Of a stretch of 64,000 nucleotides of DNA, positions 33,710 to 42,043 are shown piece after piece. Source of the stretch: Pseudescherichia sp031998825 (GTDB taxonomy: Bacteria; Pseudomonadota; Gammaproteobacteria; Enterobacterales; Enterobacteriaceae); the NCBI RefSeq assembly GCF_031998825.1, contig NZ_DAMACX010000005.1:1-64000 (forward strand), written 5' to 3'. The position numbers were made by a program, and so were the translations under genes. How positions within the stretch are numbered: position 1 is the first letter of the stretch; each line of letters opens with the position of its first letter. The notes below the pieces were generated by a model, which was not told where the DNA came from, did not search any database, and saw only the letters and a list, made by a program, of their open reading frames with translations.

Positions 33710-33922
33710 ATGGCAACGTTCTCTTTAGGTAAACATCCGCACGTTGAGCTGTGCGATCTGCTGAAGCTGGAAGGCTGGAGCGAAAGCGGCGCGCAGGCGA
33801 AGAATTTTATCGCCGATGGCCTGGTCAGCGTCGATGGCGCGGTGGAAACCCGCAAGCGCTGCAAAATCGTCGCAGGACAAACGGTCACGTTTGACGGCCA
33901 AAGTATCACTGTAACTGATTAA
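33710..33922 (+). CDS. ybcJ: S4-like RNA-binding protein YbcJ
   Basis: This 70-residue protein has a single alpha-L (S4-type) RNA-binding fold: LCDLLKLEGWSESGAQAKNF, DGLVSVDGAVETRKRCKIVAGQTV. It is nearly identical to E. coli YbcJ. The start at 33710 lies 2 nt after folD, which makes it translationally linked; a longer frame overlaps folD and is unlikely. The RNA target is not known. A strong hairpin follows its stop. Confidence 0.93.
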   Translation: MATFSLGKHPHVELCDLLKLEGWSESGAQAKNFIADGLVSVDGAVETRKRCKIVAGQTVTFDGQSITVTD

Positions 33923-33931
33923 TCCCGCCTA

Positions 33932-33958
33932 AATGGCCCTTAATTCATAAGGGCCATT
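33932..33958 (+). terminator. Terminator-like hairpin after ybcJ
   Basis: An 11-bp perfect stem, AATGGCCCTTA (33932-33942) and TAAGGGCCATT (33948-33958), has a 5-nt loop. No T-run follows, so termination strength is uncertain. It separates folD-ybcJ from the PTS unit. Confidence 0.55.
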
Positions 33959-34042
33959 GCTCGATCCACGTCAAAGAATAACAAATTCGTCTGTCTCCCC
34001 AGCAGATTTCTGTTGCGGCCCGCAATGGCTTAAATCACGATA

Positions 34043-34071
34043 AGTAAAACGTTCTACTAAAACGTTCTACT
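34043..34071 (+). promoter_or_regulatory. Tandem MalI-like operators upstream of the PTS gene
   Basis: Two near-identical 16-mers overlap by 3 nt: AGTAAAACGTTCTACT (34043-34058) and ACTAAAACGTTCTACT (34056-34071). Their central CG pairs are 13 nt apart. Each is a near-palindrome around AACGTT and close to the recalled E. coli MalI operator GATAAAACGTTTTATC. The LacI/MalI-like gene at 35722 is the obvious regulator. They end 61 nt before the PTS start. Confidence 0.7.
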
Positions 34072-34132
34072 TACAATTCTACTTACAACAATTACGCCAT
34101 CACCAGGGTTTCTATAATTGGGGGAAAACCGC

Positions 34133-35632
34133 ATGAGTCTGCTGTCGGGGTTCGTAAAATCGCTCTCGAAGTTATCTATGATCGGCCGCGCGTTAATGCT
34201 GCCAATCTCACTGCTGCCCGCCGCCGGCCTGCTGCTGGCGTTTGGCGATAAGTTCCATCTGCCGCTGATGATGAACGCCGGTGGGGTTATCTTTGATAAC
34301 CTGCCGCTGCTGTTTGCCATCGGCTCTGCGGTGGGGCTGGCGTCGGAGTCCGGCATTGCTGCTCTCTCGGCGGCGGTCTCGGTGTTTATTACCAACATGA
34401 CCATCGGCACGGTGCTGTCGATTACGCCAGAGATGGCCTCCCAGGGCGGCAAGTACGCTATGGTGGTCGGCATTCCGACGTTGCAGATGGGCGTCTTCGG
34501 CGGTCTGATCTGCGGCATCCTGGCCGCATGGTGCTATAACCGCTTCCACACCATGCAGCTGCCGGAATTCCTCGGCTTCTTCTCCGGCAAACGCTTTGTG
34601 GCGATTGCCACCGCGTTCCTGTCGTTCCTGCTCGGGCTGGTACTGCCCTATATCTGGCAGCATATCCAGGCAGGCATCGATGCGCTCTCGGTGGTCGTGA
34701 ACGGCGATAACCAGGCCGCCTCGACCTTTATTTTCGGGCTGGTGGAACGTGCGCTGATCCCGCTCGGCCTGCACCACATCTGGTATCCGTCATTCTGGTA
34801 CTCGTTTGGCGACTACACTACCCAGGCGGGCCAGGTGATCCACGGCGACCAGACCATCTGGTTTAAGATGCTGGAAGAAGGCACTAAATCGTTCAGCAGC
34901 GACACCTACCAGAACGCCGGTAAGTTCATGCAGGGCGAGTTCCCGCTGATGCTGTTTGCGCTGCCTGCCGCCTGTCTGGCGATGTACCACGAAGCGCACA
35001 CCCGTAACAAAAAGATCGCTTCCGGTATCCTCTTCTCCGCCGCGCTGACCTGCTTCCTGACCGGGATCACCGAGCCGGTTGAGTTTACCTTTATCTTCGT
35101 TGCGCCGGTGCTCTACGTCTTCAACGCCATCATGGCCGGGCTGTCGTATATGTGCATGTACTTGCTCCATGCGCACATCGCGAAATCCTTCTCGGCGGGC
35201 CTGATCGACTACATCTCGTTCGGTATTCTGCCGTCGTTTAACGGCTACCAGACCAACTTCCTGAACGCGATTATTGTCGGCATCCCGATGGGGCTGATCT
35301 ACTACTTCACCTTCCGCTTCGTAATCCGCCGCTTCGACGTTAAGACGCCGGGCCGCACCGAAGTAACCGCTAACGTTAACGATAAAACCGATGACGAGCT
35401 GGCGACCGAGCTCGTGACCCTGCTGGGCGGTGCGCAGAACATCAGCTCGGTAGGCTCGTGCATCACCCGTCTGCGGCTGGAGGTGGCGAAAAGCGATCTG
35501 GTGGACAAAGACGGCCTTAACGGCGTCGGCGCGCGTGGCGTGGTGTTCGTTGGCGATAACGGTATTCAGGTGATTTTCGGCGCACGCGCACAGTTTATCG
35601 CCCAGACCATGTCGGGGATGATCGGCAAGTAA
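34133..35632 (+). CDS. PTS sugar transporter, EIICB of the glucose/maltose family
   Basis: This phosphotransferase permease takes up and phosphorylates a hexose or disaccharide. The 499-residue protein has an EIIC membrane domain (about 1-385; LPISLLPAAGLLLAFGD, GLVERALIPLGLHHIWYPSFW, TGITEPVEFTFIFVAPVLY). It then has a linker (KTPGRTE) and an EIIB domain (about 410-495) with the phosphocysteine in SVGSCITRLRLEV. No EIIA domain is present, so it must use EIIA-Glc (Crr) or another EIIA. It resembles PtsG, NagE and MalX; the neighbour regulator favours a MalX-like role. The start at 34133 follows GGGGGA; a TTG at 34118 is less likely. The sugar is unknown. Confidence 0.88.
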   Translation: MSLLSGFVKSLSKLSMIGRALMLPISLLPAAGLLLAFGDKFHLPLMMNAGGVIFDNLPLLFAIGSAVGLASESGIAALSAAVSVFITNMTIGTVLSITPEMASQGGKYAMVVGIPTLQMGVFGGLICGILAAWCYNRFHTMQLPEFLGFFSGKRFVAIATAFLSFLLGLVLPYIWQHIQAGIDALSVVVNGDNQAASTFIFGLVERALIPLGLHHIWYPSFWYSFGDYTTQAGQVIHGDQTIWFKMLEEGTKSFSSDTYQNAGKFMQGEFPLMLFALPAACLAMYHEAHTRNKKIASGILFSAALTCFLTGITEPVEFTFIFVAPVLYVFNAIMAGLSYMCMYLLHAHIAKSFSAGLIDYISFGILPSFNGYQTNFLNAIIVGIPMGLIYYFTFRFVIRRFDVKTPGRTEVTANVNDKTDDELATELVTLLGGAQNISSVGSCITRLRLEVAKSDLVDKDGLNGVGARGVVFVGDNGIQVIFGARAQFIAQTMSGMIGK

Positions 35633-35655
35633 CCTGACGCTGTTAAGGTGATTAG

Positions 35656-35682
35656 GTCTCCTGTATCGTACAGGAGACTTTT
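35656..35682 (+). terminator. Intrinsic terminator after the PTS gene
   Basis: A 10-bp perfect stem, GTCTCCTGTA (35656-35665) and TACAGGAGAC (35669-35678), has a TCG loop and is followed by TTTT. It ends the PTS transcript, so the downstream regulator gene needs its own promoter or readthrough. Confidence 0.88.
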
Positions 35683-35721
35683 CATCGTTGACTGCATAGC
35701 CGTTAAGTTCAGGGAGTGGAT

Positions 35722-36738
35722 TTGAAGAAGGTTAGCATTATTGATGTCGCGAAGCTGGCGGGGGTCTCCGTCTCGACCGTTTCGCTGGTGCTTCGCCAGA
35801 AAGGGAAAATATCGACCGCCACGATTGAAAAGGTGCAGCAGGCGATCGACACGCTCGGCTACGTCCACAACGTGGCGGCAGCCAATCTACGGGCCAACAC
35901 CTCTAACCTGATTGGCCTGATCCTGCGCGACTTTAGCGACAGCTTCTCGGTGAAGGTCATGGCCAGCACCGTACTGGAGCTGGAGAAGCAGGGCTACATG
36001 GTTTTTCTCAGCCAGCCCCTCAACGATAGCGACAGCCTTGAACGCTGTCTGCTCTCGTTTAAGCAGCAGGGCGTGGCCGGGGTGATCTACCTCGCCTCCG
36101 ATGCCACTACCTCGCACCTGCCGACGCTCATCCGCACCTGTCCCCTGCCGCTGGTTGTGGTATCGCAATCCCTGCTGGAGGAGGAGTGCAACCTGGTAAT
36201 GCGCGACAATCGCCAGGCCGCCAGCCTCGCCACCCGCTACCTGATCGAGCGCGGCCACCGCAGTATTGCCTACATTGGCGGCACGGAGAGTAGCCTGATC
36301 CGCCAGCAGCGGCTGGCTGGCTTTCGCAGCGCGCTGACCCAGTACGGACTGGTGACCCGGGAGGAGTCCACCCCGGCGTGCATGGAGGGTACCCACGCGG
36401 CCAGCCACGCGACACGGCAGCTGCTGGAGAAGAACAACACCATCACCGCCCTGCTCTGCCATTCGCCTGATGCGATGATCGGCTCGCTCTCTGGCATTCA
36501 CCAGGTAGGGCGTACGGTAGGGAAAGATGTGTTTCTGACGCAGCAGGTGGCGCTGGTGGGCTTCGAGGATATGCTGCACGTAAACTTAACGTCGCCCTCA
36601 TTTACCTACGTATCGTCGGCAAGCGAAGAGACCGGACGCCAGGCGGCATCGCTGATGATCCGCAAAATCAAAGAGCCGGATCTGCTGACCCAGCGCATCA
36701 CCCTCTCCGGACAGCTGGTGACGCGCGAGTCAGCTTAA
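35722..36738 (+). CDS. LacI-family repressor, MalI-like
   Basis: This is a LacI/GalR transcription factor of 338 residues. The helix-turn-helix (VSIIDVAKLAGVSVSTVSLVL) and hinge (LGYVHNVAAANLRANTSNLIG) are followed by a periplasmic-binding-like sugar domain. The recognition-helix text VSVSTVSLVL is the same as in E. coli MalI, which agrees with the MalI-like operators at 34043-34071. The start TTG at 35722 is chosen because AGGGAG lies 5 nt upstream; a GTG at 35716 would leave no room for a ribosome site. It follows the PTS gene, unlike malI-malX, which are divergent. The inducer is probably the sugar or its phosphate. Confidence 0.87.
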   Translation: MKKVSIIDVAKLAGVSVSTVSLVLRQKGKISTATIEKVQQAIDTLGYVHNVAAANLRANTSNLIGLILRDFSDSFSVKVMASTVLELEKQGYMVFLSQPLNDSDSLERCLLSFKQQGVAGVIYLASDATTSHLPTLIRTCPLPLVVVSQSLLEEECNLVMRDNRQAASLATRYLIERGHRSIAYIGGTESSLIRQQRLAGFRSALTQYGLVTREESTPACMEGTHAASHATRQLLEKNNTITALLCHSPDAMIGSLSGIHQVGRTVGKDVFLTQQVALVGFEDMLHVNLTSPSFTYVSSASEETGRQAASLMIRKIKEPDLLTQRITLSGQLVTRESA

Positions 36739-36756
36739 GCTAGAGGGATTGCAGAC

Positions 36757-36840
36757 CATGTAGGCCCGGTAAGCGCAGCGCCACCGGGCGTTGATGTGTT
36801 GGCTCTGTCATGCCGGGTGGCGCTTCGCTTACCCGGCCTA
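36757..36840. repeat. REP/BIME pair between the repressor gene and cysS
   Basis: Two inverted REP units lie at 36757-36788 (TGTAGGCCCGGTAAGCGCAG...) and 36809-36840 (...GCTTACCCGGCCTACA), separated by 20 nt. They sit between convergent genes and probably shape both 3' ends. Confidence 0.82.
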
Positions 36841-36854
36841 CAAAACCCGTCGTC

Positions 36855-38240
36855 TTACTTACGACGCCAGGTGGTTCCCTGCGGGCCATCTTCCAGCACG
36901 ATCCCCATCTCGTTCAGACGGTCACGCGCCGCATCCGCCGCCGCCCAATCTTTCGCTTTACGCGCGTCAAGACGCTGCTGGATCAGAGCCTCAATCTCCG
37001 CCACTTCACCGTCATCCGCCTGGGCACCGCTCTGCAGGAAGGCCTCCGGCTCCTGCTCCAGCAGGCCGAGCACGGCAGCCAGCTTGCGCAGATGGGATGC
37101 CATCGCGTTCGCCGCCTGCATGTCTTCGCCTTTCAGACGGTTAACGTCGCGGGCCATATCAAACAGCACCGAGTAGGCTTCCGGGGTGTTGAAGTCGTCG
37201 TCCATCGCTTCGACAAAGCGCGCTTCAAAGGCGTCGCCGCCCGCTGCCGCAACAGATTTGTCGGTGCCGCGCAGGGCGGTGTAGAGACGCTCCAGCGCCG
37301 AACGCGCCTGCTTGAGGTTCTCTTCGCTGTAGTTGAGCTGGCTGCGATAGTGACCGGACATCAGGAAGTAACGGATGGTCTCCGCATCGTAATACTTCAG
37401 CACGTCGCGCACGGTAAAGAAGTTACCCAGCGATTTCGACATCTTCTCGCGGTCAACCATCACCATGCCGGAGTGCATCCAGTAGTTGACGTACTCGCCG
37501 TCGTGAGCGCAGGTAGACTGCGCGATCTCGTTTTCATGGTGCGGGAACATCAGATCCGATCCGCCGCCGTGAATGTCGAAATGATTACCCAACTGCTTGC
37601 AGTTCATCGCCGAGCACTCGATGTGCCAGCCCGGACGCCCCTCGCCCCACGGTGATGGCCAGCTCGGTTCGCCCGGCTTGGACATCTTCCACAGCACGAA
37701 ATCCATCGGGTTGCGTTTGATCTCGGCAACTTCAACCCGAGCCCCGGCCTGCAGCTGCTCCAGATCCTGGCGCGACAGTTTGCCGTAGTTGGGATCGGTG
37801 GGCACGGAGAACATCACGTCGCCGTTATCCGCCACGTAGGCGTGACCGCGCGCGATCAGGCGCTCGGTAATCTCGATGATTTCGTGAATATGGTGGGTAG
37901 CACGCGGCTCGCTGTCCGGACGCAGGATGTTCAGGGCGTCAAAATCAGCATGCATTTCGCCGATCATGCGATCCACCAGCGCGACAAAACTCTCGCCATT
38001 TTCATTGGCGCGTTTGATGATTTTGTCGTCGATATCGGTGATGTTGCGCACGTACTTCAGCTCATAGCCGAGGAAACGCAGGTAGCGCGACACCACGTCA
38101 AAGGAGACGAAGGTTCGGCCGTGGCCAATATGACAGAGATCGTAAACGGTGATACCACACACGTACATGCCCACTTTCCCGGCATGAATAGGTTTGAATT
38201 CCTCTTTTTGGCGCGTCAGGGTGTTATAAATTTTTAGCAT
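36855..38240 (-). CDS. cysS: Cysteinyl-tRNA synthetase
   Basis: This class I aminoacyl-tRNA synthetase charges tRNA-Cys. The 461-residue length equals that of the E. coli enzyme. Zinc ligands start with CGITVYDLCHIGHG, which includes the HIGH signature. HIECSAMNCKQLG and the HHENEIAQS stretch complete the Cys-selecting site, and KMSKSLGN binds ATP. The C-terminal anticodon-binding tail ends GTTWRRK. The start MLKIYNTLTR at 38240 is chosen by comparison with E. coli and has GGAATATTTG upstream. It is divergent from ppiB. Confidence 0.97.
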   Translation of the reverse strand: MLKIYNTLTRQKEEFKPIHAGKVGMYVCGITVYDLCHIGHGRTFVSFDVVSRYLRFLGYELKYVRNITDIDDKIIKRANENGESFVALVDRMIGEMHADFDALNILRPDSEPRATHHIHEIIEITERLIARGHAYVADNGDVMFSVPTDPNYGKLSRQDLEQLQAGARVEVAEIKRNPMDFVLWKMSKPGEPSWPSPWGEGRPGWHIECSAMNCKQLGNHFDIHGGGSDLMFPHHENEIAQSTCAHDGEYVNYWMHSGMVMVDREKMSKSLGNFFTVRDVLKYYDAETIRYFLMSGHYRSQLNYSEENLKQARSALERLYTALRGTDKSVAAAGGDAFEARFVEAMDDDFNTPEAYSVLFDMARDVNRLKGEDMQAANAMASHLRKLAAVLGLLEQEPEAFLQSGAQADDGEVAEIEALIQQRLDARKAKDWAAADAARDRLNEMGIVLEDGPQGTTWRRK

Positions 38241-38413
38241 CAAATATTCCGTTGAGACGTGTGTGGAGAATGAAGTGGGTATGATACCCATAATTGATAA
38301 CCGAAGCAGCACCCTTTGCAAGGTGATCGAACCTTGCGGTTATGCTATAACAAGCGACTATACGTGACCCACAGCAGGGTCGATGCTCTACACTACCGGA
38401 ACAGGATGCAAAA

Positions 38414-38908
38414 ATGGTTACTTTCCACACTAATCACGGCGATATCGTAATCAAAACGTTTGATGACAAAGCGCCTGAAACTGTTAAGAACTTCCTGGAC
38501 TACTGCCGCGAAGGTTTCTACAACAACACCATTTTCCACCGTGTTATCAACGGCTTTATGATCCAGGGCGGCGGCTTTGAGCCGGGCATGAATCAGAAAG
38601 CGACCAAAGACGCGATCAAAAACGAAGCGAACAACGGTCTGAAAAACACCCGTGGCACGCTGGCGATGGCCCGTACTCAGGCCCCGCACTCTGCAACCGC
38701 GCAGTTCTTCATCAACGTGGCTGACAACGACTTCCTGAACTTCAGCGGTGAAAACATGCAGGGCTGGGGCTACTGCGTATTCGCTGAAGTGGTTGAAGGC
38801 ATGGACGTAGTTGACAAAATCAAAGCGGTTTCTACCGGCCGCAGCGGCATGCACCAGGACGTTCCTAAAGAAGACGTGATCATCGAAAACGTGACCGTCA
38901 GCGAGTAA
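38414..38908 (+). CDS. ppiB: Cytosolic peptidyl-prolyl cis-trans isomerase B
   Basis: This cyclophilin-type rotamase has 164 residues, the usual E. coli length. Active-site segments are FYNNTIFHRVINGFMIQGG (catalytic Arg and Phe), LAMARTQAPHSATAQFFIN and GWGYCVFAEVVEGMDVVD. There is no signal peptide, consistent with the cytosolic form. lpxH begins 2 nt after its stop, so they are co-transcribed, as in E. coli. Confidence 0.97.
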   Translation: MVTFHTNHGDIVIKTFDDKAPETVKNFLDYCREGFYNNTIFHRVINGFMIQGGGFEPGMNQKATKDAIKNEANNGLKNTRGTLAMARTQAPHSATAQFFINVADNDFLNFSGENMQGWGYCVFAEVVEGMDVVDKIKAVSTGRSGMHQDVPKEDVIIENVTVSE

Positions 38909-38910
38909 TC

Positions 38911-39633
38911 GTGGCGACGCTTTTCATCGCAGATCTGCATCTGTGTACAGAAGAACCGGCGATCACCGCCGGTTTTCTGCGTTTTCTGGCCGGTACGGCG
39001 CGTGAAGCCGACGCGCTCTACATTCTTGGCGATCTCTTTGAAGCCTGGATTGGCGACGACGATCCCAACCCGCTCCACCGCCAGGTTGCCGCCGCGTTAA
39101 AAACAGTGAGCGACAGCGGTGTCCCCTGCTACTTTATCCATGGCAACCGCGACTTCCTGCTGGGCAAGCGCTTCGCCCGCGAGAGCGGTATGATCCTGCT
39201 CCCAGAAGAGGTGGTGCTCGACCTCTATGGTCGTCGGGTGCTGATCATGCACGGCGATACCCTCTGTACCGATGATGCGGGCTATCAGGCGTTTCGCGCC
39301 AAGGTTCATCAGCCCTGGCTGCAAAAGCTGTTTCTTGCCCTGCCGCTGTTTATTCGCCATAGAGTAGCGGCAAAGATGCGCGCCGACAGCAAAGCGGCCA
39401 ACAGCAGCAAATCCCTCACGATTATGGATGTGAACCAGCAGGCGGTGAGCCATGCGTTGGAACGCCATAGCGTACAGTGGCTTATCCACGGCCACACCCA
39501 CCGCCCGGCCGTACACGAACTGACCGCTAACGGCGAACCGGCGTTTCGCTGCGTGCTGGGAGCCTGGCATAGCGAAGGCTCAATGATTGAAGTCACCCCG
39601 CAGCAGGTGCAACTCATCGCTTTTCCGTTTTAA
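38911..39633 (+). CDS. lpxH: UDP-2,3-diacylglucosamine pyrophosphatase
   Basis: LpxH hydrolyses UDP-2,3-diacylglucosamine to lipid X, the fourth step of lipid A synthesis, at the inner membrane surface. The 240-residue calcineurin-like phosphoesterase has DLHL, GDLFEAWIGDD, HGNRDFLLG, HGDTLCTDD and GHTHRPAVH as its two-metal (Mn) site. It starts with GTG, 2 nt after ppiB; the preceding ppiB end supplies the purine-rich ribosome site. All catalytic residues are present. Confidence 0.96.
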   Translation: MATLFIADLHLCTEEPAITAGFLRFLAGTAREADALYILGDLFEAWIGDDDPNPLHRQVAAALKTVSDSGVPCYFIHGNRDFLLGKRFARESGMILLPEEVVLDLYGRRVLIMHGDTLCTDDAGYQAFRAKVHQPWLQKLFLALPLFIRHRVAAKMRADSKAANSSKSLTIMDVNQQAVSHALERHSVQWLIHGHTHRPAVHELTANGEPAFRCVLGAWHSEGSMIEVTPQQVQLIAFPF

Positions 39634-39663
39634 TAACTTAATCATTTGCCCGCAAGGTTAGCC

Positions 39664-39679
39664 GCGCAACCGTTTTCCT
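39664..39679 (+). promoter_or_regulatory. PurR operator of purEK
   Basis: GCGCAACCGTTTTCCT agrees with the PurR consensus ACGCAAACGTTTTCGT around the central CG, and is the same as the recalled E. coli purE operator apart from its first base. It lies 73 nt upstream of the purE start, so purine excess should repress purEK. Confidence 0.78.
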
Positions 39680-39751
39680 TGCCCGATTTCCATGCTATTC
39701 TCTGTGCCCTGTTACGCGTTATGCCGCACATCCACAGGAGTTTTTAGACGC

Positions 39752-40261
39752 ATGTCTTCGAGCAATAATCCGGTACGTATCGCCATCGTGATGGGGTCCA
39801 AAAGCGACTGGGCAACCATGCAGTTCGCCGCTGAAGTCCTCGATATCCTGCACGTTCCCCACCATGTTGAAGTCGTTTCCGCCCACCGCACCCCGGATAA
39901 ACTGTTTAGCTTCGCCGAAGGCGCAGAGCAGAATGGCTATCAGGTGATTATTGCCGGTGCAGGCGGCGCGGCGCATCTGCCGGGCATGATCGCAGCCAAA
40001 ACCCTGGTGCCCGTGCTGGGCGTACCGGTGCAGAGCGCAGCGCTGAGCGGCGTTGACAGCCTCTACTCCATCGTTCAGATGCCGCGCGGTATTCCAGTCG
40101 GGACGCTGGCGATCGGTAAAGCCGGGGCCGCCAACGCGGCGCTGCTGGCGGCGCAGATCCTTGCTACTCACGACCGCGAACTGCATCAGCGTCTGGCAGA
40201 GTGGCGTAAAGCCCAGACCGATGAAGTGCTGGATAACCCGGATCCGCGAGGTGCGGCATGA
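39752..40261 (+). CDS. purE: N5-carboxyaminoimidazole ribonucleotide mutase
   Basis: This class I PurE converts N5-CAIR to CAIR in purine synthesis. The 169-residue length is that of E. coli. Active-site text is MGSKSDWATM, SAHRTPDKLF and AGAGGAAHLPGMIAAKT, with the catalytic His in SAHR. The start at 39752 (MSSSNNPVRIAIVMG) follows AGGAG at a rather long 12-nt spacing; the frame opens earlier but without a better site. It overlaps purK by 4 nt. Confidence 0.96.
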   Translation: MSSSNNPVRIAIVMGSKSDWATMQFAAEVLDILHVPHHVEVVSAHRTPDKLFSFAEGAEQNGYQVIIAGAGGAAHLPGMIAAKTLVPVLGVPVQSAALSGVDSLYSIVQMPRGIPVGTLAIGKAGAANAALLAAQILATHDRELHQRLAEWRKAQTDEVLDNPDPRGAA

Positions 40262-41322
40262 AACAGGTATGCGTCCTCGGCAACGGCCAGCTGGGCCGGA
40301 TGCTGCGCCAGGCCGGTGAGCCTCTGGGCATCGCCGTCTGGCCGGTAGGGCTGGATGCCGAGCCGGAAGCTGTGCCCTTTGCGCAGAGCGTAATTACCGC
40401 CGAGATTGAACGCTGGCCGGAGACGGCATTGACCCGTGAGCTGGCGCGCCATCCGGCGTTTGTTAATCGCGACGTCTTCCCGATTATTGCCGACCGCCTG
40501 ACCCAGAAGCAGCTTTTCGATCGCCTGTCTCTGGCGACCGCCCCGTGGCAGCTGCTGGCCAGCGCCAACGAGTGGCCAGCCGTATTTAACTCACTGGGCG
40601 AGCTGGCGATCGTTAAGCGCCGCGTCGGCGGCTACGACGGCCGCGGCCAGTGGCGTCTGCGCGCCGACGAGACCGATACGCTGCCTGCGGAGTGCTATGG
40701 GGAGTGTATTGTCGAGCAGGGGATTAACTTTAGTGGCGAAGTGTCGCTGGTGGGGGCACGCGGCCACGACGGCAGCACCGTATTCTATCCGCTGACCCAT
40801 AACCTGCACCAGGACGGCATTCTGCGTACCAGCGTGGCTTTCCCGCAGGCTGATGCAGAACAGCAGGCGCAGGCCGAAGCGATGCTGGGCGCGATCATGA
40901 GCGAGCTGGGCTACGTTGGTGTGATGGCGATGGAGTGCTTTGTGACGCCCGGCGGCCTGCTGATTAATGAGCTGGCTCCGCGGGTACACAACAGCGGCCA
41001 CTGGACGCAAAACGGCGCGTCAATCAGTCAGTTTGAGCTGCACCTGCGCGCCATTACCGGCCTGCCGCTGCCGCCGCCGGTGGTGAATGCCCCGTCGGTA
41101 ATGATCAACCTGATCGGCAGCGACCTGAACTACGACTGGCTGAAGCTGCCGCTGGTGCATCTACACTGGTATGACAAAGAGGTGCGGGCTGGCCGCAAGG
41201 TAGGACACCTGAACCTCAACGACAGCGACACCGACCGCCTGAGCGCAACGCTGGAAGCGATCGTGCCGCTGTTACCGCCGGAGTATGCCAGCGGTATCGC
41301 ATGGGCCTGTGCGAAGCTATAA
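40258..41322 (+). CDS. purK: N5-carboxyaminoimidazole ribonucleotide synthase
   Basis: This ATP-grasp enzyme makes N5-CAIR from AIR, bicarbonate and ATP. The 354-residue protein opens CVLGNGQLGRMLRQAGEPLGI. It has the ATP-grasp lysine/glycine segment VKRRVGGYDGRGQWRL, EQGINFSGEVSLV, the metal-site segment ECFVTPGGLLINELAPRVHNSGHWT, and the usual C-terminal domain. ATG overlaps the purE stop (ATGA), so the two are coupled. A REP unit follows at the convergent end. Confidence 0.96.
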   Translation: MKQVCVLGNGQLGRMLRQAGEPLGIAVWPVGLDAEPEAVPFAQSVITAEIERWPETALTRELARHPAFVNRDVFPIIADRLTQKQLFDRLSLATAPWQLLASANEWPAVFNSLGELAIVKRRVGGYDGRGQWRLRADETDTLPAECYGECIVEQGINFSGEVSLVGARGHDGSTVFYPLTHNLHQDGILRTSVAFPQADAEQQAQAEAMLGAIMSELGYVGVMAMECFVTPGGLLINELAPRVHNSGHWTQNGASISQFELHLRAITGLPLPPPVVNAPSVMINLIGSDLNYDWLKLPLVHLHWYDKEVRAGRKVGHLNLNDSDTDRLSATLEAIVPLLPPEYASGIAWACAKL

Positions 41323-41330
41323 GCGGTAAA

Positions 41331-41362
41331 CGCCCGGTGGCGCTACGCTTACCGGGCCTACA
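41331..41362. repeat. Single REP unit between purK and the MetI-like gene
   Basis: CGCCCGGTGGCGCTACGCTT then ACCGGGCCTACA is one REP palindrome of the same family as those at 16, 36757 and 57393. It sits between convergent gene ends. Confidence 0.78.
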
Positions 41363-41383
41363 AAATCTACCGTACCCACGATA

Positions 41384-42043
41384 TCAATGGCGATCGCGCT
41401 TGTCGGCGCGTTTCGCCAGCCAGTCCCCCAGCATCTGTACAACCTGCACCAGAATAATCAGCGCCACCACGGTGACGACCATCACCTGCGTCTCATAGCG
41501 GTAGTAGCCGTAGCGGATCGCCAGATCCCCTACTCCGCCGCCGCCCACGATCCCCGCCATCGCCGAGTAGCCGATCAGGCTCACCAGGGTGATAGTGAGA
41601 CCGCGCAGCAGGCCCGCGCTGGCCTCCGGCAGCAGCACGGTGCAGATGATACGCAGCGGGCTGGCCCCAAAGGCTTCGGCGGCCTCGATGATCCCCTTGT
41701 CCACCTCACGTAATGCACTGTCCACCAGCCGGGCATAGAAGGCGATAGCAGCCACCGAGAGCGGCACCGAGGCGGCGATTGGCCCGATGGTGTTGCCGAG
41801 CAAAAACTGCGTTAGCGGCAGAAGCAGCACCAGCAGGATCACAAAGGGCACGGAGCGGATAATGTTCACCAGCACGGAGCTGATGAGATACACCGCACGG
41901 TTCTGCCAGAAGAGATGCCTGTCGGTCACGAAGATCAGGAAGCCGAGCGGCAGGCCGCCGACGATAGCCAGCACCGTGGAGATGCTCAGCATCTGGAAGG
42001 TTTCACCAAAGGCCAGACTCAGATCGGCCAGTAAATCATCCAT
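41384..42043 (-). CDS. MetI-like ABC transporter permease (second copy, Sfb/Met type)
   Basis: This is an inner-membrane permease of the D-methionine family, 219 residues with five membrane segments. It carries the coupling loop EAAEAFGASPLRIICTVLLPEA (EAA motif) and ends VQMLGDWLAKRADKRDRH. It overlaps the ATPase gene by 8 nt. Gene order (binding protein, ATPase, permease) differs from the metNIQ order of E. coli, and the position near purK recalls the Salmonella sfbABC locus. The substrate is uncertain: methionine or derivatives by family, iron by the Sfb name only. Confidence 0.85.
   Translation of the reverse strand: MDDLLADLSLAFGETFQMLSISTVLAIVGGLPLGFLIFVTDRHLFWQNRAVYLISSVLVNIIRSVPFVILLVLLLPLTQFLLGNTIGPIAASVPLSVAAIAFYARLVDSALREVDKGIIEAAEAFGASPLRIICTVLLPEASAGLLRGLTITLVSLIGYSAMAGIVGGGGVGDLAIRYGYYRYETQVMVVTVVALIILVQVVQMLGDWLAKRADKRDRH

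Noticed and set aside
35716..36738. GTG start at 35716 for the LacI-type repressor
   Set aside because: The AGGGAG ribosome site overlaps that GTG; TTG at 35722 has the right spacing.
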